A stretch of 43,369 bases of DNA from Flavobacteriaceae bacterium (GCA_024762795.1 JANTGS010000015.1:1-43369), one strand, 5' to 3'. Shown: positions 36,101 to 43,369, counted from the first letter of the stretch. Numbers and translations are program-made. Notes: a model not told the origin generated them from the sequence alone.

Positions 36101-36205
36101 TCTAAAAAAGAAGAAGATGACAGAACTTTCAGATTACTTGAATTTGTGGGAACCAAACCAAATGTTTTCTATCATCTGAAAGTTAAGAACAAAAAGGAAG
36201 CTTAA
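33179..36205 (+). CDS. actB: Alternative complex III subunit ActB, iron-sulfur protein with molybdopterin-oxidoreductase-like domain
   Basis: The largest subunit of the complex, 1008 aa. It begins with a twin-arginine-type segment SRRDFLKYLGFSTAVASLAAC (RR at 52-53). Cys71 follows in a lipobox-like LAAC, so lipid anchoring after export is possible. Next comes a domain related to molybdopterin oxidoreductases (about 80-730), which in this complex is known to lack the cofactor. The C-terminal ferredoxin-like domain (about 740-990) carries cysteine sets CTGCAACVVAC, CQHCNHAPCETVC, CIGTRYCANNC and CSLCIQKT plus CSSACPS, expected to hold four iron-sulfur clusters. These clusters lead electrons from quinol in ActC to the haems of ActA. 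Confidence 0.95.
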   Translation: MASNKKYWKSVEELKKSSSIVEKLKQNEFVEEIPTDKFLGDKENLTASSTSRRDFLKYLGFSTAVASLAACEGPVIKSIPYVVKPDDVTPGTADFYATTMADGFDFANILVKVREGRPIKIEPNKDVSTGITNARVQASVLSLYDENRLKGPKANGKDTTWKKFDAEVVSKLNEIKNAGGKLVFLTNTCASPSIGKLIKTYGEEFGNVQHVVYDSVSESAALDAMKEMYGVRALPDYDFSKADLIVSIGADFLGDWQGGGFAPGYTKGRVPKDGKMSYHVQIESNMSLTGGNADKRIIVKPSGQINALLKLYKAVVNGISTRESSELNTLIDQIVKAGKRAVVVTGIQDKNAQLLALAINKKLQSEALDTVNTRNVRFGNDAKVKQLIADMNAGKVSALFMSNVNPVYSLPASADFKEALKKVKLSVDFTMSNDETAQVSQYVAAIPHFLESWGDVMIKKGQYSLVQPTIKPLFDTRQFQCSLLKWLGKKETFYDFLKSNWNNNILAGKSWNKALHDGVFTKEFEVPEFTSTVDVNAAAKELASIKGGKLELSVYTKAGLGDGQQANNPWLQELPDPITRTSWDNYLLISRVDAERLGLKNWTVDNGALNGDKVNISANGVSIKDIPVYIQPGQAPGSVALALGYGRTGLQKEMNVGVNAYPFADKFFHDIKIVKSPGEHEFACVQLQHTIMGREGEITRETTLAEYISKPKEEWNPKPVYSLDHQEVTEDKVDLWDKFDDSIGTKFNMSIDLATCTGCAACVVACHAENNVPVVGKHEIRVSRDMHWLRIDRYYSSDMTVEKGKEEGTFGTGEYFDEMTHPSDAPEVSFQPVMCQHCNHAPCETVCPVAATSHGRQGQNMMAYNRCIGTRYCANNCPYKVRRFNWFKYFNNDEFDYNMNNDLGRMVLNPDVVVRSRGVMEKCSLCIQKTQATILTAKKEGRPVRDGEFETACSSACPSNAIVFGDINDKSTEVSKKEEDDRTFRLLEFVGTKPNVFYHLKVKNKKEA

Positions 36206-36254
36206 TCAAAATTAGTTAAAGAAATAAAACAAAATTTAAATTTTAAATAAAATT

Positions 36255-37634
36255 ATGTCTCATTACGAAGCGCCTATCAGAGAACCGTTAATTTTAGGAG
36301 ATAAAAGTTATCACGATATTTCAAATGACATTGCCGCGCCTATTGAAGGAAAAGCCAATAAATGGTGGTGGTTTGTTTTTTCCGTAGCTATGATCGCATT
36401 TTTGTGGGGAATCGGAGCTATTGCTTATACCATTGGAACCGGTATTGGTGTATGGGGATTGAACAACCGGATCAACTGGGCATGGGATATCACCAACTTT
36501 GTATGGTGGGTGGGTATCGGTCACGCCGGAACCCTGATCTCTGCAGTATTGTTGTTATTCCGACAAAAATGGAGAATGGGTATCAACCGTTCCGCGGAAG
36601 CGATGACCATATTTGCAGTAATCCAGGCAGGTACTTTTCCATTGATTCACATGGGTAGGATCTGGAATGGATACTGGACCATGCCTATTCCAAACCAATT
36701 TGGTTCTTTATGGGTAAACTTTAACTCCCCTTTGTTATGGGATGTGTTTGCCATCTCAACTTATCTTTCAGTTTCATTGGTTTTCTGGTATACAGGATTG
36801 CTTCCTGATTTTGCTATGATCAGAGACAGAGCTACAAAACCTTTCCAGAAAAAGATCTACAGTTTATTGAGTTTCGGCTGGACAGGACGGGCTAAAGACT
36901 GGCAGCGTTTTGAAGAAGTTTCATTGGTTCTTGCAGGATTGGCAACACCTCTGGTACTTTCAGTGCATACCATTGTATCTTTTGACTTTGCTACTTCGGT
37001 AATACCGGGATGGCACAGTACCATATATCCTCCTTATTTTGTTGCGGGAGCGGTATTTTCAGGATTTGCCATGGTACAAACTTTATTGATTATCATGCGA
37101 AAGGTTTCAAATCTGGAGCAATATATTACCAGATATCACATAGAAATGATGAATAAAGTGATTCTGGTAACAGGTGGAATTGTATTTGTTGCCTATTTAT
37201 CAGAATTCTTTGTAGGATGGTATTCAGGAAGTTTATACGAAGACTTTACCTATCTTTCTGTAGGAGCTGCAACCGGACCTTATGCCTGGGCTTTCTGGGC
37301 ATTGATTCTTTGTAACTCAGTATTTCCACAGTTGCTTTGGATTAAGAAATTAAGAACAAGTTTTACTTTTTCTTTTATCATGTCCATCATTATCAATACC
37401 GGGATGTGGTTTGAAAGATTTGACATTATTGTGATCAACCTGAGTAGAGGTCATTTACCTTCTTCATGGACACAATTTGAGCCTACTTTTGTAGATATAG
37501 GTATTTATGTTGGAACTATAGGTTTTTTCTTTGTACTCTTCTTATTATACGCAAGAACATTTCCAGCAGTGGCGCAGGCAGAGATTAAATCTATTTTGAA
37601 ATCATCAGGAAATAATTATAAAAAAGAACATTAA
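36255..37634 (+). CDS. actC: Alternative complex III subunit ActC, NrfD-like quinol-binding membrane protein
   Basis: The 459-aa integral membrane protein of the NrfD/polysulfide-reductase family has about ten hydrophobic helices after a soluble N-terminal stretch of about 35 residues. Aromatic and charged motifs typical of the family are seen: WDITNFVWWVGIGHAGT near 75-91, FPLIHMGR near 128-135 and LSVHTIVSFDFA near 238-250. It is the quinol oxidation subunit beside ActB. The gene is 49 bp after actB and 26 bp before actD, in one operon. Confidence 0.95.
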   Translation: MSHYEAPIREPLILGDKSYHDISNDIAAPIEGKANKWWWFVFSVAMIAFLWGIGAIAYTIGTGIGVWGLNNRINWAWDITNFVWWVGIGHAGTLISAVLLLFRQKWRMGINRSAEAMTIFAVIQAGTFPLIHMGRIWNGYWTMPIPNQFGSLWVNFNSPLLWDVFAISTYLSVSLVFWYTGLLPDFAMIRDRATKPFQKKIYSLLSFGWTGRAKDWQRFEEVSLVLAGLATPLVLSVHTIVSFDFATSVIPGWHSTIYPPYFVAGAVFSGFAMVQTLLIIMRKVSNLEQYITRYHIEMMNKVILVTGGIVFVAYLSEFFVGWYSGSLYEDFTYLSVGAATGPYAWAFWALILCNSVFPQLLWIKKLRTSFTFSFIMSIIINTGMWFERFDIIVINLSRGHLPSSWTQFEPTFVDIGIYVGTIGFFFVLFLLYARTFPAVAQAEIKSILKSSGNNYKKEH

Positions 37635-37660
37635 GAAAATACATTTTAAATCTTATTAAG

Positions 37661-38185
37661 ATGAATAATAAAGTAATTCAAGCGATGTATGACGACGACG
37701 ACGTGCTTTTGAAAGCTGTTAAAGAGACACGTGAAGCCGATTATCATATTGAAGAGGTTTTTACACCTTTTCCTGTTCACGGACTGGAAAAAGCCATGGG
37801 GCTTAAAGGTACCCGAATTGCCATAGCATCATTTATCTATGGTGTGATCGGATTTTCATTTGCCATATGGATGATGAACTATATGATGATTGAGGATTGG
37901 CCGCAGAATATTGGTGGAAAACCAAATTTTAGTTATGCAGAAAATATGCCGTCTTTTATTCCAATTATGTTCGAACTTACTGTTTTTTTCGCAGCTCACC
38001 TGATGGTCATTACTTTTTATATGAGGAGTAAACTATGGCCCTTTCAGGAAGCGAGTAATCCTGATCCGAGAACAACAGATGATAAATTTGTAATGGAAGT
38101 TTCTTTAGACGGAGATGAGAAAAAAATGTCTGATTTCTTAAAGAAAACCGGTGCAATTGAGCTTAAAGTAGCTGAAAAAAGTTAA
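37661..38185 (+). CDS. actD: Alternative complex III subunit ActD (DUF3341)
   Basis: The 174-aa protein has a soluble N-terminal domain containing EVFTPFPVHGLEKAMG (about 33-48), the DUF3341 signature, and two membrane helices (about 51-77 and 100-123). A cytosolic tail follows. ActD packs against ActC in the complex; it carries no cofactor. It stands between actC and actE, the standard order. Confidence 0.93.
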   Translation: MNNKVIQAMYDDDDVLLKAVKETREADYHIEEVFTPFPVHGLEKAMGLKGTRIAIASFIYGVIGFSFAIWMMNYMMIEDWPQNIGGKPNFSYAENMPSFIPIMFELTVFFAAHLMVITFYMRSKLWPFQEASNPDPRTTDDKFVMEVSLDGDEKKMSDFLKKTGAIELKVAEKS

Positions 38186-38217
38186 AAATAATATTGAACT
38201 TTATATATTTTAGATCG

Positions 38218-38775
38218 ATGAAAAATTTAATAAAAATAACTTTCCTTTTGATGATCGTAATTACGATTACTTCTTGTGGTAATAAAAGAGAAAGAAAAGT
38301 ACAATATATGGCAGATACCGATATGTATAATTCGGTACCTTATGATACTTATTCTGTAAATCCGGTTTTTAAGAACAAAATTTCTGCTCAATTGCCTGTG
38401 GCGGGTACGATAAGCAGATCCACTGTTGTTTATGAATATCCCAATACCGAAGAAGGTTATAATGCTGCCAAACAAAATTTAAAATCGCCCATACCTGTAA
38501 ATGAAAAGAACCTTGCCAAAGGAAAGCATTTATTTACCATTTATTGTGCCATTTGTCATGGTGATACAGGTAATGGCCAGGGTACTCTGGTAAAAAATGA
38601 AAAATTCCTCGGAGTGCCAAATTATAAAGACAGGGAGATTACACAAGGCAGTATTTATCATGTAATTATGTATGGTAGAAATATGATGGGATCTCATGCC
38701 TCTCAGTTAAAGGATAAAGAGCGCTGGCAGGTAGTTCAGTATGTTGAGAAACTAAGGTCAGATCTGATAAAATAA
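38218..38775 (+). CDS. actE: Alternative complex III subunit ActE, monohaem cytochrome c lipoprotein
   Basis: The 185-aa product has a lipoprotein signal (MKNLIKITFLLMIVITITSC; lipid on Cys20). A cytochrome c domain occupies about 95-183, with CAICHG as the haem site and the axial Met expected in NMMGSH. It sits on the periplasmic face and links to ActA. I chose ATG 38218 because it begins the lipoprotein signal; a TTG at 38194 would add eight residues in front and spoil it. Spacing to actF is 31 bp. Confidence 0.94.
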   Translation: MKNLIKITFLLMIVITITSCGNKRERKVQYMADTDMYNSVPYDTYSVNPVFKNKISAQLPVAGTISRSTVVYEYPNTEEGYNAAKQNLKSPIPVNEKNLAKGKHLFTIYCAICHGDTGNGQGTLVKNEKFLGVPNYKDREITQGSIYHVIMYGRNMMGSHASQLKDKERWQVVQYVEKLRSDLIK

Positions 38776-38806
38776 GATTTAATAAAAAATAAAAATATCC
38801 GGAAAA

Positions 38807-40117
38807 ATGTATACATTTTCAAGTAAATTAAAAACGTTTTCTTTTGTGTTGATGATATTAGGAGCCCTGGGAATGGGTTATGGATTCTTTACTGCTCCTA
38901 AAACTGATGACGTAAAAGAAATGGTGCATACCAAAGCTGAAGCTCATGAAACTGATGAGAATGATGGCGCAGAACACGCAACTGCCGAAATGGGTAGCGA
39001 AGAGGAACACGCACATCTCGAGCACGTATTACATCAGGCTCAAAACCGACCCTGGTCGGCATTCTTTATTTCAGCATTCTTCTTTTTGATGATCTCTGTT
39101 ACCGTACTGGTATTTTATGCTATTCAATGGGCAGCTCAGGCCGGATGGTCCATTGTTCTTTTTAGGGTTATGGAAGCCATAACGGCATATATATTACCCG
39201 GATCTATCCTGTTGTTCATCTTTTTACTGGCATCAGGATTACATTTTAATCATATGTATGCCTGGATGAGTCCTGAAGCGGCCAATGATCCTATACTTCA
39301 GGAAAAATCATGGTGGTTAAATACTTCCGGATGGATGATCAGAGGTTTTGTTTATCTGTTGGCCTATAATTTCTTCAGATGGATTTTAAGAAAAAATTCT
39401 ATTGCTTTGGATGCTTCCGGAGATATTAAAATTTATAAAAGTACTTTCAATTATTCTGTTGTTTTTTTGGTGATCTTTGCGGTATTTGAATTGTTTATGT
39501 CGTTTGACTGGTTGATGTCTTTAGATCCACACTGGTACAGTCAGTTGTATTCTTTCTATGTATTTGCCAGTATGCTTGTATCAGGAATAACTGTAATTGC
39601 CATTGTAACTATTTATCTAAGAACCAAAGGCTTTTTACCATTTGTTAATTCAAGTCATGTACATGATCTGGCAGTTTATATGTTTGGATTCAGTATTTTC
39701 TGGGCCTATTTTTTCTTTGATCAATTTATGCTTCAATGGTATGCAAATATTCCCGAAGAGGCAGCATATTTCCATCCAAGGCTTGTAGGAACCTATCAGC
39801 CATTATTTATTGGTATGATCATACTCAACTTTGTATTTCCGTTCCTTATTCTTATGGATAAAGATTTTAAAAAGACACCCTGGTTTGTGATTACTGCCGG
39901 GCTTATTCTTTTAACCGGTCATTTTATCGATGTTTATCAATTGATTTCCCCGGCAACCGTTGGGAATCACTGGAGCTTCGGAATTCCTGAGATCAGTTCC
40001 TTATTCTTCTTCCTTGGCTTATTTGTTTTTGTCATCTTTAATGCACTTACAAAAGCAAGCCTTCATGCCAAAGGAAATCCTTTTATGAAAGAAAGCGAAA
40101 TTTATCATTACAGTTAA
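38807..40117 (+). CDS. actF: Alternative complex III subunit ActF, NrfD-like membrane protein
   Basis: The 436-aa integral membrane protein is the second NrfD-type subunit. It has an N-terminal helix, a periplasmic or cytosolic stretch rich in Glu and His (about 42-80), and about nine further helices, with SGLHFNHMYAWMSPEA and SFDWLMSLDPHWYSQLYSFYV as recognisable family motifs. The second motif is shared by ActF proteins. It ends the act gene order, and a perfect terminator follows 44 bp later. Cytochrome oxidase genes, which often follow actF in Bacteroidota, are not present. Confidence 0.95.
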   Translation: MYTFSSKLKTFSFVLMILGALGMGYGFFTAPKTDDVKEMVHTKAEAHETDENDGAEHATAEMGSEEEHAHLEHVLHQAQNRPWSAFFISAFFFLMISVTVLVFYAIQWAAQAGWSIVLFRVMEAITAYILPGSILLFIFLLASGLHFNHMYAWMSPEAANDPILQEKSWWLNTSGWMIRGFVYLLAYNFFRWILRKNSIALDASGDIKIYKSTFNYSVVFLVIFAVFELFMSFDWLMSLDPHWYSQLYSFYVFASMLVSGITVIAIVTIYLRTKGFLPFVNSSHVHDLAVYMFGFSIFWAYFFFDQFMLQWYANIPEEAAYFHPRLVGTYQPLFIGMIILNFVFPFLILMDKDFKKTPWFVITAGLILLTGHFIDVYQLISPATVGNHWSFGIPEISSLFFFLGLFVFVIFNALTKASLHAKGNPFMKESEIYHYS

Positions 40118-40161
40118 TTAATAGATACTTAAAAATCTGTATATTATAAAATTATTTAAAG

Positions 40162-40190
40162 GTCTGCTTTTAACAAAGCAGACTTTTTTT
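40162..40190 (+). terminator. Rho-independent terminator of the act operon
   Basis: GTCTGCTTT (40162-40170) pairs perfectly with AAAGCAGAC (40175-40183) around TAAC, followed by seven T. It ends the act transcript. Confidence 0.95.
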
Positions 40191-40193
40191 AAT

Positions 40194-40219
40194 AAAAACA
40201 TGATTTATATCATGTTTTT
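40194..40219. promoter_or_regulatory. Second Crp/Fnr-geometry palindrome, downstream of the act terminator
   Basis: AAAAACATGA-N6-TCATGTTTTT is a perfect palindrome with 10-bp arms and a 6-bp spacer. The core ATGA-N6-TCAT equals that of the palindrome before actA. It sits 3 bp upstream of a TATCTTTG -7 element, in the place of a -33 box. As RNA it could also form a hairpin, but the act terminator already lies upstream. Confidence 0.6.
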
Positions 40220-40222
40220 GTA

Positions 40223-40230
40223 TATCTTTG
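40223..40230 (+). promoter_or_regulatory. Candidate -7 element (TATCTTTG) of the putative small RNA
   Basis: TATCTTTG matches TAnnTTTG and follows the palindrome at 40194-40219. The start point would be near 40237. There is no -33 TTTG at the right distance, which would fit an activator-dependent promoter. Confidence 0.45.
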
Positions 40231-40236
40231 TATCAA

Positions 40237-40307
40237 ATATGACATAGTTATATTCCCCCTTCTACTACTAACTTTGATCAAACCTCAAATCTTTTGAGGT
40301 TTTTTTA
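40237..40307 (+). ncRNA. Putative small RNA of about 70 nt between act operon and penicillin-acylase gene
   Basis: A promoter-like element (40223-40230) is followed by about 43 nt without an open frame longer than two codons, including a pyrimidine-rich, probably unpaired CCCCCTTCTACTACTAACT (40255-40273). A perfect terminator hairpin and T run end it at 40307. Promoter, regulator-type palindrome, short transcript and terminator are the parts of a regulated small RNA gene. It could instead be the attenuated leader of the penicillin-acylase gene. Confidence 0.4.
40280..40307 (+). terminator. Second rho-independent terminator before the penicillin-acylase gene
   Basis: AAACCTCAAA (40280-40289) pairs with TTTGAGGTTT (40293-40302) with a 3-nt loop, and the T run extends to 40307. 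It lies 28 bp before the ATG of the next gene. Confidence 0.9.
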
Positions 40308-40309
40308 TT

Positions 40310-40317
40310 TATATTTG
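40310..40317 (+). promoter_or_regulatory. Candidate -7 element (TATATTTG) of the penicillin-acylase gene
   Basis: TATATTTG matches TAnnTTTG, 17 bp before the ATG at 40335, directly after the terminator T run. Confidence 0.55.
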
Positions 40318-40334
40318 GTGAAATTATAAAAATA

Positions 40335-42680
40335 ATGTTCAAGAAGATATTAAAAATTCTTTTGGTACTTATTCTTTTGTTTGCAATAGCTTTCTGGTTC
40401 TTTGCACAGAATAATAAGCCTGTTTATAAAGGAGATCTGCAGCTTACCGGTTTGCAGGAAAAAGTAAATGTTTATTTTGATGAGATTGGTGTGCCGCATA
40501 TTTATGCTGAAAATTTACAGGATGCTTATACGGCATTTGGTTATCTGCATGCACAGGATCGCCTCTGGCAGATGGAGCTTATAAGAAGAATAGCCGCAGG
40601 GCGCTTATCGGAGATCTTTGGAGAAAAGATGATCAAGATTGATAAATTCTTTCTCGGCTTGGGTATTAAAGAGGCTGCTTTAAAAGATATTCAAAGAATT
40701 GATACATCAAGTATTTCCTATAAAATGACAAAGGCTTATCTGAATGGTATCAATCAATTTATAGAAAAGGGTTCTACGCCCGTTGAATATCGTCTGCTGG
40801 GGCTGGAAAAAGAAAAATATACTATTCAGGATATTTATAATGTCTTCGGGTATATGAGTTTTAGTTTTGCCATGGCCTATAAGACCGATCCGTTATTAAC
40901 CAGTTTAAGAGAAAAACTGGGCGATAAGTATGTGAAAGAACTGGACATTACTTTTAATCCAAAATCGACTTTGATCTACAGTTATAACCGTAATTCTAAA
41001 AAACTTGCCGAGAATATTTCTTCTTCTGTAAATTCCCTGCTCAAATTTGCCCCTGTACCCCAGTTTATAGGGAGTAACAGCTGGGTAGTTGGAGCAAAAA
41101 AAACAAAGAATAAAAAGGTGATCTTTGCCAATGATCCACATATCGCTTTTTCGCAACCTGCTGTATGGTATCAATCGCATCTGGTAACTCCCGGTTATGA
41201 GATCTATGGTTTTAATCTTGCGCTAACCCCTTTTCCTTTACTCGGTCATAATCGTAACTATGCTTATGGTATTACCATGTTTGAAAATGATGATATCGAT
41301 TTCTTTGAAGAACCTGAAGGACAAAATTATAAAATTCGTACTGAAACCATTAAAGTTAAAGATGGTGATGATGTGACTTTTCAGTTTAAAACCGGAAAGA
41401 ACGGACCTATTGTAAATGATTTTGTTGAGGTTTTTAATATGGATAAAGAGATCAGTATGGACTGGATCTATACCAAAGTGCCCAATGAAATGCTTGAAGT
41501 TTCGTATGAAATCTCACATGCCCGGTCACTTTCAGATTTTAAAAAAGGGGTGTCTAAGATCAATGCTCCCGGATTGAATATGATGTATGGAGACGCTAAG
41601 AATAATATTGCATGGTTTGCCTCTGCGAAACTTTATAAGAGAGAAAATGTAGAGAATTCAAAGTTCATTCTCAATGCTAAAAATAATAAACTCGAGTATC
41701 TGGATTTTAGTAAAAACCCACAGGCCATCAATCCGAAGTGGAATTATGTTTATTCGGCCAACAACCAGCCAGATGCTGTAGACGGAAGGTTCTATCCCGG
41801 ATATTATGTTACTCAGGACAGGGCTAAAAGAATTGTAGATCTCCTGAAAGAAAATAATGATATCGATCTGGAATTTATGAAGAAAATGATCACAGATGAT
41901 ACCTCGTCAACACTTCTGTCTCAGTTGAAAGTGATCACCGGCGAAATTTCTGATGTTAAACTTTCTGAAAATGAAAAACAGGCTATGGAAATTTTAAAGA
42001 CCTGGAAGGGCAACTATAAAAAAGAACTGGTGGGGCCAACAGTTTTTAACAGGTTCTTATACAGATTTCTATACAATACTTTTGCTGATGAAATGGGTGA
42101 AAAGACCTTTAAATTATATCTGGGTACGCATTTGGCATACAGGCAGATCGATAAGCAGATCAAGAGATACAAATCGGTATGGTGGGATGATAAATCAACT
42201 AAAGATATCTTAGAAAACAGAGAAGAGATCTTTACCAGATCTTTTCATGAAGCCATTACGGCTTTGGAAGCACAATTTGGAGATGATGTGAGTGAGTGGA
42301 CCTGGGATAAGGCATTGTCAATTACGCATAAGCATACCTTTAATGAAGTTGAATCCTTAAAGAGTATATTTAATGTAGGGCCCTTTAAAACGAATGGAGG
42401 TAATGAGGTGATCAACAATCAGATCTTTCCTTTTACCGATACCGGAAAATATGAGGTCGTCGCAGGGCCGTCCACACGGCGATTGATAGATTTTAGTGAT
42501 GTGGAGAATGCTTTGTCTATTCTCCCAACAGGACAGTCAGGAAATGTTTTTAGTAAACATTACAGTGATCAGGCTGAAACCTATTTAAAGGGTGGATTTT
42601 TTAAGATGAAACTGAATAAAGAAGAGATTCAAAGTTCAAAAGATCTATTGATACTTAAACCTCAGGATTCTGTAAAGTAA
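40335..42680 (+). CDS. Penicillin acylase family (Ntn hydrolase) protein
   Basis: The 781-aa N-terminal-nucleophile hydrolase should cut amide bonds of acylated compounds such as N-acyl-homoserine lactones, beta-lactam side chains or other amides. A hydrophobic N-terminal segment (about 4-24) sends it to the periplasm or anchors it. The alpha part (about 30-235) has GVPHIYAENLQDAY and GYLHAQDRLWQMEL. The self-processing site is GSNSWVVG, with Ser247 as the new N-terminal nucleophile of the beta chain. Supporting motifs are NDPHIAF, FPLLGHNRNYAYGIT and GPSTRRLIDFSD near the end. The substrate cannot be predicted. A GyrI-like gene follows 5 bp later, so both are probably co-transcribed. Confidence 0.92.
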   Translation: MFKKILKILLVLILLFAIAFWFFAQNNKPVYKGDLQLTGLQEKVNVYFDEIGVPHIYAENLQDAYTAFGYLHAQDRLWQMELIRRIAAGRLSEIFGEKMIKIDKFFLGLGIKEAALKDIQRIDTSSISYKMTKAYLNGINQFIEKGSTPVEYRLLGLEKEKYTIQDIYNVFGYMSFSFAMAYKTDPLLTSLREKLGDKYVKELDITFNPKSTLIYSYNRNSKKLAENISSSVNSLLKFAPVPQFIGSNSWVVGAKKTKNKKVIFANDPHIAFSQPAVWYQSHLVTPGYEIYGFNLALTPFPLLGHNRNYAYGITMFENDDIDFFEEPEGQNYKIRTETIKVKDGDDVTFQFKTGKNGPIVNDFVEVFNMDKEISMDWIYTKVPNEMLEVSYEISHARSLSDFKKGVSKINAPGLNMMYGDAKNNIAWFASAKLYKRENVENSKFILNAKNNKLEYLDFSKNPQAINPKWNYVYSANNQPDAVDGRFYPGYYVTQDRAKRIVDLLKENNDIDLEFMKKMITDDTSSTLLSQLKVITGEISDVKLSENEKQAMEILKTWKGNYKKELVGPTVFNRFLYRFLYNTFADEMGEKTFKLYLGTHLAYRQIDKQIKRYKSVWWDDKSTKDILENREEIFTRSFHEAITALEAQFGDDVSEWTWDKALSITHKHTFNEVESLKSIFNVGPFKTNGGNEVINNQIFPFTDTGKYEVVAGPSTRRLIDFSDVENALSILPTGQSGNVFSKHYSDQAETYLKGGFFKMKLNKEEIQSSKDLLILKPQDSVK

Positions 42681-42685
42681 TTACA

Positions 42686-43174
42686 ATGATCTTAAATAAG
42701 AATCCAGAGATAAAATATGTTCCCGAAATTAAATTGATCGGAATCAGAGCTAAAATGACTCTTAGCGGGGACAAGACCGTTGTGCTATGGAAAAAGTTTA
42801 TGCCCTTGCGAAATAAGATCTTTAACAGGGTAAATAATGATTTTATAGATGTTCAGGTTTATAATCCTGAAAAGGAATTCAAAAACTTTGATCAGAATAC
42901 AGAATTTGAAAAATGGGTTGCCGTTGAGGTTTCCGATTGGGAAAATATTGTTGAAGGGATGGAGACTTTAGTTATCCCCGAAGGGAAATATGCAGTTTTT
43001 TATCATAAAGGTCCGGCTGTTGAATCTTCCCGGGTGATGCAATTTATCTATGCGCTCTGGCTTCCGGGTTCTGTTTATACTTTAGAGAATCGTCCGCACT
43101 TCCAAATCTTAAAAGAAGGCTATAAACCTGATGATCCTGCTTCAGAGGAAACCCTATGGGTTCCTGTATCCTAA
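42686..43174 (+). CDS. GyrI-like / AraC effector-binding domain protein
   Basis: A 162-aa cytoplasmic protein consisting only of the GyrI-like small-molecule-binding fold: PEIKLIGIRAKMTL (about 14-27), WKKFMPLRNKI, VAVEVSDWENIVEGMETLVIPEGKYAVFYHKGP (about 79-111) and FQILKEGYKPDDPASEETLWVPV at the end. There is no DNA-binding domain. Such stand-alone domains bind or hydrolyse small molecules or act as stress proteins. The link to the acylase gene 5 bp upstream hints at a shared substrate or signal, which is inference. Its stop overlaps the stop of the convergent gene at the window edge by 4 bp. Confidence 0.85.
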   Translation: MILNKNPEIKYVPEIKLIGIRAKMTLSGDKTVVLWKKFMPLRNKIFNRVNNDFIDVQVYNPEKEFKNFDQNTEFEKWVAVEVSDWENIVEGMETLVIPEGKYAVFYHKGPAVESSRVMQFIYALWLPGSVYTLENRPHFQILKEGYKPDDPASEETLWVPVS

Positions 43175-43368
43175 AAGAAGCTTGTTATTGTTAAGAAAAA
43201 AGAGATCATTAGAAAAACCAAACTCAGAGTCAGCCAGAAATACATTTTCTTTTCTTTGATCAAGAAAATAATACTGTAAACAAGAAAGAATACCTGCGCC
43301 AGTAAAAATGGAATACTTAAGATCTCTCTGAATACTCCGATCAAAACATGATCAATTTGAAAAATGTA
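43171..43368 (-). CDS. C-terminal part of a membrane protein running off the window
   Basis: An open minus-strand frame of 65 codons reaches the right edge and ends with TAG at 43171-43173. It contains two strongly hydrophobic segments (ILSIPFLLAQVFFLVYSIIF and WLTLSLVFLMISFFLT) separated by a basic turn LIKEKKMY, and ends TSFF. The hydrophobic pattern, the lack of internal stops and the convergent 4-bp overlap with the GyrI-like gene, as seen at the remB/DUF5686 junction, support a real gene. The product cannot be identified from this fragment. Confidence 0.65.
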   Translation of the reverse strand, partial: YIFQIDHVLIGVFREILSIPFLLAQVFFLVYSIIFLIKEKKMYFWLTLSLVFLMISFFLTITSFF

Positions 43369-43369
43369 T

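Noticed and set aside
38194-38217. TTG start adding eight residues to ActE
   Set aside because: It would place extra residues before the lipoprotein signal that begins at ATG 38218.

Overview
The window looks like a chromosome segment of a gliding, aerobic member of the Bacteroidota, most likely a Flavobacteriaceae. It is low in GC. It carries SprA (the type IX secretion translocon), a RemB-like gliding protein, a type III glutamine synthetase, an alternative complex III (ACIII) operon, M56/BlaI regulators and a DUF5686 protein. Several genes are preceded by TAnnTTTG, the Bacteroidota -7 promoter element. I see no tRNA, rRNA, insertion sequence, prophage or CRISPR array. TAnnTTTG also occurs by chance in AT-rich DNA, so every promoter call here rests on position relative to a start codon.

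Layout. 1-190: gene-free, with four small inverted repeats. 192-2456 (-): BlaI-type repressor and M56/BlaR1-like sensor, with two tandem operator-like dyads at the promoter. 2647-3579 (+): Ca2+/cation antiporter. 3736-5922 (+): type III glutamine synthetase behind a leader with two alternative pairings. 5989-7452 (+): GT39-like glycosyltransferase. 7545-10031 (+): DUF5686 outer-membrane protein. 10028-16046 (-): deoC, a full aldehyde dehydrogenase, a half-size aldehyde dehydrogenase without active-site residues, a WbpD-like acetyltransferase and remB. 16299-17911 (-): two tandem TonB paralogues. 17973-28857 (-): vanZ-like, gcvH, sprA, ruvA and maeB. 28912-31367 (-): queG, ruvB and a SPOR-domain protein. 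31609-40117 (+): actABCDEF. 40118-40334: terminator, palindrome, promoter and a second terminator, which together could be a small RNA gene. 40335-43174 (+): penicillin-acylase-family hydrolase and a GyrI-like protein. 43171-43368 (-): the end of a membrane protein that runs off the window.

How the genes work together. The act genes encode a quinol:cytochrome c oxidoreductase that replaces complex III. The cytochrome oxidase subunits that often follow actF in this phylum are not present after actF here. SprA and RemB belong to secretion and gliding, and the TonB proteins energise outer-membrane import. DeoC makes acetaldehyde and glyceraldehyde-3-phosphate, and the adjacent dehydrogenase pair probably oxidises the aldehyde.

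Items most worth following up: (1) palindromes of Crp/Fnr geometry (ATGA-N6-TCAT core) on both sides of the act operon, the downstream one beside a putative 70-nt small RNA; (2) a split ALDH16-like enzyme next to deoC; (3) a glutamine synthetase leader with mutually exclusive hairpins; (4) two tandem dyads abutting the blaI promoter; (5) a queG with no conventional start codon.
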